Assembly (NCBI GenBank): GCA_022264855.1 | Contig: JABYQU010000006.1 | Location: forward strand, 1-64,000 | Length of the DNA: 64,000 nucleotides | Origin: Lenzites betulinus | Taxonomy: Eukaryota; Basidiomycota; Agaricomycetes; Polyporales; Polyporaceae | Reading direction: 5' to 3' | Part shown: positions 31,190 to 43,109 of the stretch, piece after piece | Layout of the letters: every line of letters starts with the position of its first letter | Position numbering within the stretch: position 1 is the stretch's first letter | Translations under genes and position numbers: made by a program | The notes under the pieces: generated by a model | Told to the model about the DNA's origin: nothing | Seen by the model: only the letters and a program-made list of their open reading frames with translations | Database searches by the model: none

Positions 31190-33955
31190 GCATTTGCGCG
31201 CAGGCGGTACCGGCTTGACAGAAGTGCATGTGCTCCTCCCTCTCGGCATCCATCATCCATCCATCCGTCCCATCCAATACCATATTTATTTTTGCTCTCG
31301 AATCCCCATCCCCTTCCTCTCCCCAGTCCACCTTCGGCATCGCCTGCGCTTCCTCATCTCCATCTGCTCCATCTGCTAGTTCATCTTCGCCTTCTCTCCC
31401 GTCCCACCACATCGATCCGCACTAGCACTCCGCTGCGCCGCCTCTCTGTACAATTAGCCTAGATCGGACACTCGGCCCCTGCGAGCGCGCTCGCTCGCTC
31501 AGCATGTACACTAGATACACCGGCAGTCGCACCATCCGACGCCGACAGCATCGCATCTACACGTATACCATTGCCCCCCATCCACCTGCAGGCGTGTGCT
31601 CAGCTAAGGCTACTCAGCCTCTTGTGACACTGAAAGTTTTCTTGCCACTGCCGCCGAGCCGCGCGCCTGCGGAGCGTGTCGCCGGGTACCCCCGGTGTCT
31701 CACGCAGCCGGGCCTGCATGAACAAAGTTCAAAGAGCGCCATGTATACGAAAGTTCTGACACGCGTTTTTCATTTGTGCGGGCTGTGGCATGCACCGCAC
31801 GTAATTGTACGCGCACGCGGGATCGTGCCGCAGATAGAGTGCGCCCTTACTGTTACGTGCGGCCGATGCCAGACGATGAACTTTGGCTGCCTTTTGGGCG
31901 TAGAGGGCGCTGCATACGCCCCTGCTCCGCGTGCTCGTAGCGTCCATGCGTTCATGACGCCCGGGTGCAGCGCGCGGCACTTGGAAAGACCCGGGCCCGT
32001 CGCGGGTCGGGTCCGAGCCTCTGCGGCGGACGACGCACGCTCCGTGCTTTTCGTAGTTGACAGTGCACCATGTGCGGAGCGGTTCGCGTCGCGGCTACGT
32101 TAGACCACAACAGTGTTCGGCCCGCGTGCAGTGGGCAGGGTGGTGCCGACGTCGGGAGGAAGTGCCAGTGCTGCGCAGGAACATCGTGGTGGTACGAAGT
32201 GGGTTCGTGATCTAGGAGAAACAGGGCGCAGAAGACGAATTCGTGCGTAGCACGCCGGCCGTGGGACAGGCTATGTCACTCAGTCAGTGATGGGTGATTG
32301 AGGCATTAGTGAGTACTGTGCGCGAACACCCGTCAGCAGGCCGCACGGAATACGTTCTGTGGCCCAGGGACACATTCATTCGGGCGGGAGCGGCATCGCC
32401 GCGGCCCTCCAACCCGTCTCCGGCGACCCGACGTGGGGCCGGTCGTCTCGGCGTGCTTCACTCACAAGGTGGACTTTGGGCGGCGCTCGGGCACGATATT
32501 CGATTTTGAAGACGTCGATCAGCCCGGGGGAAGCACTCCGGCGATTTTGAATCGCCTCCCCTCCGCACCATCTCGTGTGTGATTGATTACGATGTCGCAT
32601 GGCCCGCGGCGCGTCCTGCTGCGGGAGTAGCCCGGCAGGGGATACCCCCTTGCAAGCAAGGTTTCGCGCTCCCGCTGTCGGTGGCTGTCAGGATCGGCAA
32701 GCGCGAGGCTGGGCTGCGCGGTCGGGCTCCCGCGGGGCCGCTGTCACTGGTCAGTCAGATCGCTCATCTGTTGACCATGTGGGCCTGTAGGTCCTGGCGC
32801 GCATTCGCGGTGGCTGCGTCACGATGAGCGTCGCGAGGGGTCCGCCGCGCGAGCGTTCGTATTCCCCGACCGTTCGGAGTGTTGCGAAGCGTCGCGCGTG
32901 CAGACGTCCAGACGTCTCTTTGGCAGCGAGCTTTTGGGTTCCGAGTGGAGCTCGCAAGCGTGGGGGGCGTAGAGGGGGGCGTCGGTGAGTGGTTTGGCTG
33001 GCGGCCGCGGGCGCTGCGACCAGGGCGGATCGGGGTGGTACAAGCTCCCGACAGCCTATGTTGGTATTCAAGAGACCGGGTGGGACCATGAAGTACTACG
33101 AGGTATACCCCTGAGTGACCTTAGTCCGCCGATGAGCGTCCCGGTTCGTAGTCGGGGGTAGTATGACATTGACTGGAAAGCCGTTGCCAGTGGTAGCCGT
33201 ATAGAACGTACGGAAGAACATGCTGTATGTCGGGCAAGCTACATCAGCAACACAAAGAAGTGCGACGGAGTTAGTACGCAACGCTTCTACCGCCCTAGAC
33301 GAACCTATAACTGCCAATGGTGATGGTAGTAGTGCCATAGATAGAAACACGCTGACTGAGCCGAGTCGCGCTTGCCAGTGTAAACATCGCTGTTGGTCTG
33401 CCGGACTTACTGAGATGGCACACCGAGGCTCGCATGTAGGCTTACTAGAGCGTTGGTATGTGTAGAAGAGAGCCTGTAAAGGTAGTTCTGGAGTAATGCG
33501 GGACGCGGAGATGGCGAACTTGAAGTTGTTCGACTCGTTTTGCGCATAGCGCTCGTGTGACGTGTACAGATGTGACGGTACCTGTCACGCGCGTCTTTCA
33601 CGTGATCGCGTCGCTATTTTTCGGCGAAACGCGCTTGCGCGTGACTGGCGGGACAGGCTGAGAGCGGGACGAGCGTCTTCGGCAGCCTCTCCTCGTCGTC
33701 TACCATATCGTCCTCGCCATCCGCAGCGCCCGCTCGCTGTGCTGGACAGTGACAAACGCGGTCATTTCGTCATCGTACACCACCCCGACGATCCTCGCCG
33801 GTTCATGAGCGAATAGGCCCACCGCCTCCTTCGCAATTCAATCCGTATAACGCTTCTTGTGCACCGCTGTATCGCCTACGCTCCTGCACAAATCCCGAGC
33901 GCCGGCCAGCGTTCATTAAACGTTCTACGACAGCGCAGTACCTAAGCCCGTTCCG
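31190..33955. other. 2.8 kb intergenic region, no gene seen
   Basis: Mostly G+C-rich sequence with no coherent frame longer than about 200 codons. The 199-codon frame at 31504-32103 has no recognisable motif. The first 250 bp after the TEA gene are likely its 3' UTR. Confidence 0.5.
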
Positions 33956-33957
33956 AC

Positions 33958-36900
33958 ATGTCCTCTCAAGTCGAAGAAACCAAGTCACCCGTCGAGCCTT
34001 GGCAGGGTACCCCGCCCCCGTTCCCCAAGACGCCATACTCCGCCACCCGGGCACTCGACGACATAGATGGCATCGCGTATGCGCTTCACCTCTTCCTGGG
34101 CTCGCACATGATCGAGTCGGAGGAGTACTGCCGCAAATTTGACCCGAAGATGTGAGTGCTAGCCCCGCTCGAGTTCGGATGCCGCTACATGACATGCAGG
34201 GAACGGGTCTACTTCGCCACTGGCTTCGGCCTTATCCAGTGTGTGAAGGGGCTGATGTCGTTCGAAGACGAGGTGCGTATAGCAAGTGCCCGCTGCTTCT
34301 GCCTTCCATTCGTGCTCACTGTTCACCCGCAGGACCTGGTGGATGCCATCGGTCACGTCCGACATGGCAATACTATTGCCAGCCAGCACAGGAAGCGCGC
34401 TGCTTCGCTGCCAACGCGGCTTGCGGGGCTAGTCGTGGGCTCGCTCAATACCTCCGGCGTCGGCTTCATCAAGAGCATGACGCCAGTAGAGCGACACGCG
34501 GAGCTCGTGTATGCCGAGAGCCTGTTTGAGAAGGTGTGTGTCTCTCCATATGCTGTCATCATGTTTGGTGTGCTTCGTATGTCATCCCTGCCCCCTGCCA
34601 CATACTGTCTGTGGGAGAACGATTCATGTTTTGAATACCGCTGTGAGTAAAAGACCGGTTCCTGTGAACTTGGTCACCGATGAGGCATGGTGCGGTTTGG
34701 CAAAACAGTTTTGTACCGCACTCAACGGTACAGAACAGTTCTGCATCATGTTACGTGGCATTCGAAGACACCCTGGAAGATGGTGTTTGTGCCTTGGGAC
34801 GTCAATCGAGCCACACAAGTCCGTCTGGTTCTGAGCTTCTCCTAGGACAGCATTTAGCTACGAAAATAATGCCTATTGACGGCGGGCGGATGACTTCCTC
34901 ATAAAACTCTTCGGCATCGCCTCGAAATGGGAGAATTCGGACTGCGCTGGCCGACGTATAACCCCATAAATGAACTGGGGGAATGAGCATAGACGTGCCC
35001 CACGCTGTGTTAGGCTGCGCAGCGAAGACTACACAGCATGGGATACGATGCTAATGCTCTTCCTTGAATGCCATCGACGATACGTCCCAATTGTCCTGTG
35101 CACGATCTTCTTCTAAAGCTAGTATCAATATGAGGTGTGACGTATCCCATCAAAATATGTTGCGCGAAATGAAGTGGAACGGAGATGACCACCGCACGAC
35201 ACTGAGGCGTACCGCCGATGCTATATTTTTTTGCGAGTGTGATGTCGCACTCATATTGAGCGCCGGCGTTGCGTAACTATCTCCGACCGTGCACGGGAGA
35301 AGGCATAGTGCTGGCAGTTCGTGCTCGGTTTGTGAGATCGGTCGCACTCCGTTGCAGTCGACGGGCCACCGTGATCGAAAAACGTAGGGGTGTTGACAAA
35401 CCCTTTCCGACTCGAGCGCAATCAGTTGCTACTTCGTCACTGCATCTGGGCCACACGCGGATTCCCGTACGTTGCGGATGGATCCGCTATCTGTCATATC
35501 GATGTCGGTGTATGGCAGATGAGTACGTTGGGAGCGGCGGATCACTCTCGTTCGCTTGGGCGTTGCATCGTTCTCCGTCGCAGGTTCGAAGCTCTGGCCA
35601 CCCTCTCACGCGGGGTGGTATCCCGCTATGGAGACGCCTTACCTGGCCACTTCTTGCGCCCGGGACACAATTGGAAACTCATGGTGATGTCCCGCGGCGA
35701 GCTCGGCTTTCATCGGTGATTATATGGTTTGTTGATGATACCCATGGGTGCTCACTGAGAAGTGAGCGCTGAGAGTAATCAAGATGCGCGGATCACTCAT
35801 CGACGAGACAAGGATGGAAGTCTCGAGCGTTTGTAGTATCAACGTGCACGACGTTGACTCCTCCACATCATCTTCCGACAAACGGGCATGTGAGAGTCGT
35901 TGCTGATTACCTACTTGTTTCAGGCTCTTCTTGGGATTGTTTACTCTGGGGACTGGCTCGCCTTCATCAAGGAAGCGTGAGCATTCCATTCTCTCGAATG
36001 CGAGAACTGTCCGCTTACCTGCCCCGCCTTGACCCAGCCTCAACATGCGTACCACGATCAACATCTATCGGCAGCTCGGGAAGTACCTCGAAGCCGTCGA
36101 CGCCGAGGCTGAGGCGAAAGGGCTAGGTCCCGAGGACCCCACCATTGACATCCATTTCCGATCCGGGGTGTATCTGGGCGTTGGGATGTCCAACTTGATT
36201 CTGTCGCTGATGCCGTCCAAGCTGCTCACCATCGTCGAACTGTTCGGCTACAAGGGTGACAGGCATGTGGGTCTGGCCTATCTCCAGAAGGCTGGAGGCT
36301 GGTCGGCGGACTCTGACATACCCGCCATCGGCATGGGTACGTTACTTTCCTATTTCGCTACGCCCTTGTTCCCGCAAAGGTGGTGTCGCCACCTTCACAG
36401 TTGCTGACTGCGACATGGGTGGGACAGAACAAGAGGGCTTACGGCGCACAATTTGCGACATGGCGCTCCTCATCTTCCATCTGGTTTTGTCAAGTTTCAC
36501 GTTCGACGGCGTCGACATCCGGATGGCGCAGAAGATCCTAGACTACCATATCCAGCGATACCCTAATGGTACGTCCCATCGCACCGCTATTCTTCGACAT
36601 TTTCTATTTCGTTCCTTCCACCCCCCGCGCCTACCACCGCGCCCACCGTCGCACGAAGCGCTTCTCCCCGTTCCTCCTGCCACTTGTCTCCCCGCTCGTA
36701 TCTCCTATCTCGCGAAGAGCACTGCGGAAGCTGACACAGCCATCATTTCGTCCACCTTCCTGCTTCCCTAGGCGTGTTCTTTCTGTTCGGACAAGGCCGG
36801 CTTCACCTGTGCCGCAGTCAGCCGACAGCAGCGCTTGAGTATTACCGAAAGGCGCTCAAGGCTCAGGACCAGTACCGCAACCTGCACCACATCTCGTTCT

Positions 36901-38090
36901 GGGAAATGGCTGTGGCGCACTTGTCGTTGTGGGAGATCAACGATTCGCTCGAGTGCTGGCGCACGCTCGCGGCAGAGGCCACGGTGCGTGCTTCTTCCTG
37001 ACGTCCGTTCGGGACGTACCTCCGCGCTGCTACGGAACGCTCGCTGACCCACTCTCGTCCCGCCGATCTCCGCCGCCCCGCGCATATGCTTGCATTCTGC
37101 AGTGGTCCAAGGCCGTGTACGCCTACGGCAGCGCGGTGTGCCTCCTCGAGCTCGGGGGCGAGAAGCACGGAGAGGAAGTGGCGGCGCTCATGGCGAAAGT
37201 GCCGACGCTGCGGCAGCGCATCGCAGGCAAGAGCATCCCGCTCGAGAAGTTTGTCGCCCGCAAGGCGCGCAAATTCGCGCAGCAGGGCGGGCGCCTCGCG
37301 CTCCCCGCGCTCGAGCTCTCGTATATCTTCCTCGGTATCACGCACGCTCCGCGTACGGTCATCCTCGAACGTATGCTTCCGCTCGTCGGGGCGCAGCTGG
37401 AGGCACTCGATGCGCATGCGGGCGACCCGAAGAAGTATGGTAGTGGGCAGGGGCGTGGCGAGGAGGAGTATTGGGACGACAGGGCTTTGGCGCTGTTCTT
37501 GAAAGGTATCTGTCTGCGGTATGTTGCGTATCCCGACCCAGATGCTGTCTTGGACACCGCGGACGAGGCATCGATCAAGGAGGGGCGTGCGGAGGCGGAG
37601 AAGAGCGCGCGGGAGGCGTTTGAGGGCGTCTTCGCGATAGGCCCTAAGATCGTCTACGACCACTACTTGGTATACTTCGCGCGTAAGTCTTTTGTCGTGC
37701 AGGGTATGTGGGGTATGCTGACGGCGTCTTGCAGACTACGAGCTCGCTCGGCTGCTAGCCTGCCAGGGGGATAAGGCGAACGCGCAGATCCAACTGGAGC
37801 TTGTGCTGTCTGGTAAGAACGCACAATCATCAGTCGCGTAATGGGGGACTTACATGGAACACAGGTAAACCCCTAGAGATAAACACAGCAGGGAAACAGG
37901 TACGTCTTGGAATATCCTTCGATGTTTTACTTGCTCAAAGTCTTGTTGTGTTTCATAGGGCAAGTACAGCATGGAGGTATGGGCTGCTTATCGTGACATA
38001 TCTTATTTACTCACCGTCCCATCACAGAACGCGGTTCATATCCGTGCAAACGCTGCTCTAGAGGCCCTTGAGCGCAATACTCGACTATAG
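33958..38090 (+). CDS. IML2/TTC39-family protein
   Basis: Member of the Iml2/TTC39 tetratricopeptide-like family (yeast Iml2 acts in clearance of protein inclusions via lipid droplets). Twelve exons close to 648 residues: 33958-34151, 34200-34272, 34333-34533, 35924-35976, 36038-36336, 36428-36568, 36772-36983, 37103-37682, 37735-37812, 37865-37899, 37959-37976, 38028-38090. Recognisable blocks are LVVGSLNTSGVGFIKSMTP, IVYSGDWLAFIKEA, SGVYLGVGMSNLILSLMPSK, FLFGQGRLHLCRSQP and the C-terminal HYELARLLACQGDKANA, which resemble TPR helices. One intron (34534-35923) is 1390 bp, while most of the others are 45-205 bp. No membrane segment is clear. Confidence 0.88.
34534..35923 (+). other. Abnormally long intron (1390 bp) of the IML2-like gene
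   Basis: Begins GTGTGTGTC after FEK and ends CTTGTTTCAG before the exon coding ALLGIVYSG. I find no recognisable protein in it and no convincing terminal repeats or target duplication, but its size suggests an old insertion. A small GCTCACT-GAGA-AGTGAGC hairpin lies at about 35750. Confidence 0.8.
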
Positions 38091-38091
38091 A

Positions 38092-38825
38092 CGTCTGACA
38101 TAGAGGTTCGTGCTGCTCTGTCTGTTGGGGGACTCTTACGAACGTGCTATGTCAGGGATGCCTCAGGACTCTGCGACGATCTGGTATCACTATGTTGTAA
38201 GATATGTATGCTAGTGCTTGGATATGCTTTGTTGATCGGTTTTGCTATCGGATGATAAATAATGGATCAATACACGTCTGTGTTGTATTCGGTCTGTTAG
38301 CTGACCCATTCCCGAGGAGTGATACTGAGGATATACTCAGGGGGGGGGACTCAAATTTCGAAGGCTGCATTCAGAACGTCGAAGGTCCAGTTCTGATAAC
38401 AAGGCCGGATGAATATTAGCTTCAGGCCAAGCGCTAAACCGAGCTTACTTCGGTAACATGGTAGCAGCAGCACCGGGGATGCCTCTAGTGATGTCCAAGT
38501 GGACATCATGAGAAAGTTGCACGTCTTGAAAACTATAGCGCTGTGAGTCACTCAAACTGCCAGACATTCTTCTCACTCACGCGATATTGCAGCGCATTCC
38601 CGTTGGTCAGATTTCGCTAGCATTATGCCCTCTCCGACTGGGAGACCTTGCAGCCTGGGTGACACAACGGAGATACACTCGGCCATACCGTTCCCGCACA
38701 CAGCAAGGCCGTTGATGGATGATTCCCTATGATTCCTGTGATAGAGATTGCCATACATACACCCCAATATCACCACACCTCACCGGAGCGCGTTCGGGCT
38801 TCGGGCGAACAGGACGCCCGCCGAG
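38092..38825. other. Intergenic, no gene seen
   Basis: Includes a homopolymer of G at about 38341-38348. The right part is the promoter of the expansin-like copy B. Confidence 0.5.
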
Positions 38826-38829
38826 TGCA

Positions 38830-38838
38830 GTATAAAAG
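38830..38838 (+). promoter_or_regulatory. TATA box of expansin-like copy B
   Basis: GTATAAAAG about 130 bp before the ATG, matching the element upstream of copy A. The leader between TATA and ATG is also similar in both copies. Confidence 0.7.
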
Positions 38839-38965
38839 AGGCCCCTCATGCCCCTCAGGTTCTCCAGTTTGAAACTCACTCTCCCCACTTCCTTTGCGAT
38901 TCTCCCTTCTGGCCCGGTGCCTTCTCGCCCTTCCCGCCCTTTCGTACACTTTCATATTCAACAAC

Positions 38966-39485
38966 ATGCGTTTCTCCACCGTCCTCCTTGCCGTCGCCTC
39001 CGCTGCGAGCTTATCCATGGTCCAGGCCCTTACTGGTGCTGGTGATGGTGCGTTCGGGCATGCGATGATATTACTGAATGCACTGTACTAACATCCCATC
39101 CCGACAGCTACCTTCTTCGATCCCGCCGTAGGGGCCTGCGGCATCTTTAACACCGATGCCGACTTCATTGTCGCCGTCGACGCTGCGACGTTCGACAGCT
39201 TCCCGTGAGTGTTCCCCATGTCTTTCCAGGCGCCGCTCCGCTCTCTCTCTTGGATTTCACACTGACATAACATACAGCGGCGCCACCGCGAACCCCAACA
39301 ACAACCCCATCTGCAACCGGCAGCTCACCGCGACGACGGCAGACGGGAAATCCGTCACCGTCACGGTGACCGACCGCTGTGTCGGCTGTGCTCAAGGCAG
39401 CATCGACCTTACGCCTAGTGCATTCTCGCAGCTTGCTTCGACTGATGTTGGTCGCCTCCACGGCGTGACCTGGACTCTCGCGTAG
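38966..39485 (+). CDS. Small secreted expansin-like protein, copy B
   Basis: Paralogue of the gene at 16167-16666 with the same three-exon structure: 38966-39047, 39108-39204, 39278-39485, giving 128 residues. Exons 1 and 2 are exactly the same length as in copy A (82 and 97 nt); exon 3 has one extra codon. The signal peptide differs by one residue (F to L). The barrel motifs are GACGIFNTDADFIVAVD and VTVTDRCVGCAQGSIDLTP, ending LHGVTWTLA. Identity is high in the coding part and extends into the leader and TATA region, so this is a segmental duplication including the promoter. The two copies are in opposite orientation, 22 kb apart. Confidence 0.93.
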
Positions 39486-39489
39486 GCTT

Positions 39490-39895
39490 GCCCACAATCC
39501 CGGAGTCAACATTTCGTGGGGGCTACAGGGTGGATGGGGAGATATCCTGACTGCATGAGACGATTATGATTTCACTACGATGTACGACTGTTCATGATGA
39601 ATTGCATAGGAAGTTGGAGAATATTTGCGTGGCTACTGCTGTGACCGAAAGTGAAGTCGGTCGCAAGGCAGGTCTCTTGTATAAGTGAACTTGGTCTACA
39701 CCGTTCCGTTCATGTACCTCAGGGTTCTCCCATCTATCAAACAGAGCTCAAAAGTGAGTGGCACGCGGGCGATATTAATGCTGTGTGCGATGCGCTTTAA
39801 AGAGGTTGCCACCGCTCGTAAAATATACCCTACGACCGAAAGCCTGCCGTGCAGATACAATATACTACGTGCAAACTCCAGAGTTACTCAACACA
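39490..39895. other. Intergenic between expansin-like copy B and REX1 (tail to tail)
   Basis: No gene seen; it should contain both 3' UTRs. Confidence 0.5.
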
Positions 39896-39898
39896 CCC

Positions 39899-42219
39899 TC
39901 AAGCGCTCTTGACGCCCAAGAATAACAGCCCCCTTTTAGCCTTCTCGACCTCCTCCTCAAGCTCACGCCCATCCGCCGTCGTCCAACGGCACCCCGCCTC
40001 GAGGTCTTCCACGTTCTTCCCCATCTTCAGCGCACCCTCGAACGCGGCCTTGCGGGCGTTGAGCTCAGACATGCGCCGCGGGTCCGCGTGCCCAGTGAAG
40101 ATCACGAGAGCGGTGCGCGCGGGGAGCGCCGCGTACAGCGTGCGCAGCTGCCCGTCGAGGGCGGCAAGTGTCGGGCTGAGCTCCGCGGGGGAGGGGTTGA
40201 CTGTTGGCGGCGCAGGGGTCGGTTCAGGGCCGTCGTTCGTGGACTTGCTCGTGATCCCTGCAGGGGCCAATCAGCCACCGCACACAATTCAGAAGAGAGT
40301 GGGACGGAACGTACATCCTCGCGCATCAGCGAGCGCGGTGAGACGCCCGAACAGGAACTGGTGCGAGCCGACTGCGTTTATGAGCCCATCGACCACCTCG
40401 TCGTCGGTCTGGCACGCGATGCACGACGTGGCCTTCTGTCCATGCCATGCGGAGGGATTCCCGTGGTCGACTACGGCGCTTCGCACGGTGCCTTGACGCG
40501 CCCTCGACATTCGCTCAAATATCGACTCCGTGTCGACTTTGAACTCCCCGAATCCGAGGCCTGCAGAAAGGGGCGTTTGTAAGCATGCAGCACAGATACA
40601 ACTAGGTACCTGATCGAAACCCACCATTCTCGACTTTCTTCTTCAACAAGTCTAGACAGGCGCGTGCGTCCTCCTCGGGATCGTGGCCGCCCTCTCCTCG
40701 GTTCTGGATCTCACGCCCACACCACTTCTTCGTGAGCCATGCCAGACCGGGTTTCAGGGGTCGTCCGCGCGGGTGGTGGAACACGAGAGCAGTGTCGATG
40801 CAGCGCGGATGACAGATCTTGAGTGCGTTCAGGTCCGACTCTAGTGAGTGCCCAAGCAGGACGGGAGTGGGCGTTGCAGAAAGGACAGAGAGGATGTGAC
40901 TCTGGACCTCGTTGAACGTCACGGTGGCCTTGCTGAGCGCTTCGGCAGTGATACCGGACCACCTGAGAAGGCGTCTGTCAGAGGAGTATTGGGGTGTAAC
41001 GGAGGGGTTGCGTACCGGGTAAGGTAGTCTACCACGGGTTTCTCAGGCTTGACTAGCTGATCGTAAATCACGATACCTGACGTGTAGTCGATGAGACACA
41101 CGCGCGCAAGCTGTTTGCTGTCGTCGGTCATACACTAGAGCAGCATCAGAACATGCACGACGCGCTGAGCAAAAGCCCTTACCATCTCGCAATCCATTGC
41201 GTATATTCGTGGTAGCTCACCTGTTAACGGCGCGGGTAGAACATCCTCTGTTGAGTCGACTTTCGTCTCCACCCATCCTGATGGTTTCTCGAACGTCTCG
41301 GCGAGATACGAAGGCATTGGATACCCATTTTCGATCATCTGCTCTTTTGTAAGCAGGTAACGCAGCGGAGACTTCGTCTGAGCGCGTTCTGCTATACCGT
41401 GCATGAATAAAGCCATAAAATGGTGTGGACTGAGGTTGCAGCTTACAAGTGACACGTTCCGCCTGCCGTCTCTTCCTCTCTTCTCCGGTGACAGGTCCTT
41501 GGAAAAAGGCATTGAGCACAGAATACATGCGAGTCTGGTCCCCGGGCGCGCGGGTCGGGCAAGCATAAGTGAAAGTGGAGGAAATGAACGGCACGCCAGG
41601 AGGTGCATCCTCAGGTAGCTGTGCAGGAGGTAGTGGAACGGCAAGCGGTACATTCGGATTTGAAGTCGCGGAGGTAGGCAGTGGGGGCAGGCCAAGTATA
41701 TCTGGGGTTAGCCCTGGTATCAGAAGCGCGACTACTTTTGTGACCGAACGAGGATTCTGCTCATGAAGTTGGGTGCTTGTTTAAAGCATACTACATGGTG
41801 AAGGCGTACCTCAACTCTGACCCAGCTGGCAGGCGGCGCATCTGTAGCAAGATGGAGAACTAGTTCGCGAATGTCCTGCAACATAATGAGTACGCGGACG
41901 GACCGACAAGTATGCCCGACATACGCTGATGCCTACAGCCTCCCGACGCCTGAGTATCTCGCTCTTTGCATACATGAATTTGGGGAGTGTTGCCTATGTG
42001 GACTGCATGAGTATGGGCCACGCTGCATAGTAGCTGCGGCGAACACACTCCCGCGTGCTTGCTCTCAGACTTCCGTTGCTTCTTCGACTTGCGCTTCTCC
42101 ACCTTTGTCCACCCTTCCTCCTCATTTTTGTTCTCCCCGACAGTCTCGTTGTCCACCTTGACTTTCTTGCTGACATGTGAAGACTCCGCCCCGGGCGAAG
42201 CTGGCTGAGAGCGCTTCAT
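39899..42219 (-). CDS. REX1: REX1-type RNA 3'-5' exonuclease (DEDDh)
   Basis: Nuclear 3'-5' exoribonuclease of the Rex1/Rnh70/REXO1 group, which in yeast trims 5S rRNA and tRNA precursors. Multi-exon, from the ATG at 42219 to a TGA at 39899. The N-terminus is lysine-rich (KKVKVDN, EKRKSKKQRK), consistent with nuclear localisation. A middle part around PGVPFISSTFTYACP and NGYPMPSYLAETFEKPSGW is typical of the family. The nuclease domain shows IYAMDCEM (catalytic Asp and Glu), LARVCLIDYTSG, LLGHSLESDLNALKICHPRC (Asp) and GGHDPEEDARACLDLLKKK (His and Asp). All five DEDDh residues are present. The C-terminal region ends LYAALPARTALVIFTGH ... LLFLGVKSA. Divergent from the amylase gene. Confidence 0.9.
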
Positions 42220-43109
42220 TATGACCAGTGCGGCGTAATTGAACGTGTCGACGGGCTGAATTAAGTTGAAAAGCTGAGGTACCAGTCGGATAGAGCTCTG
42301 AGACCCAGACCCAGTAATCTCCGTGGCTGAATGTAGTGTAAATGATGGTCACCTGGCAGAGAGCCTGAGATTTCCAAGCCAAGGAACAAATATTCACGGG
42401 CTGGAGCTCGCGGAACAACGAAAAGCAGGAAAGGGGTCTACGCACTGTAGCTGACTAATATTGACCTATTTAGGCATGTGAGTAAGTTCTGAGCGGCAAT
42501 GTTTTCCTTGCGAGGCTCACAGAGTATCGCCTTATGCCTCTTATCCCATAGCATCACATACAAGCAGACTGTCAGCCGTTCTCCAGGCACACATGTCCAA
42601 GAATGATGTTTTGGGGGGCGGAGAGATCTACAGCGGGCGTTGAGAGTATTCTTCAGCGTCGGTTGCCTCGGAAAAGGAATAGTAGCTCTCGCTTTATGAC
42701 GAGAAAGTAGACTAAAACTACAGACGTAGATAATATACTCATCATCATTATCATACCGTGTACGCCTGCTTCCCTGGCGATTCCTGCGGCCATGCTTGCA
42801 CCGGTGAACTGGTGTCCCGAAAAGGCCACGCGGCGCCCTTTTATGGCGCGTCGGCACGCTCTCGGCTCTGCGCGCCACAAGCTTCGAATTGCTCTCTGAC
42901 GGGCTATATAAGCCACCCCGCGTTGAACATGCCCGGTTTCCTCCCCTCTCCCCCTCGCCCTCACGACTACCGCCATATCCGGTGCAGGTATGTGACACTC
43001 CATCTTTCAAAGCCCTACAGCCTGACAGACGGCGGCGACACCTATGACAGTCGCATACTTGTATACATCCTCGAACCAAATTCACCACGCTCCTTGATAT
43101 TCTCCCGCC
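42220..43109 (+). promoter_or_regulatory. Shared intergenic region of REX1 and amylase, with TATA box
   Basis: A CTATATAAG TATA element lies at about 42904-42912 on the amylase strand. The first 600 bp are non-coding, with no recognisable protein. A GTATGT ... CTACAG pair at about 42988-43020 could be a 5' UTR intron of the amylase gene. Confidence 0.5.

Noticed and set aside
35269..35772. 167-codon frame inside the long IML2 intron
   Set aside because: No motif and no separate promoter or stop context; not supported as a nested gene.
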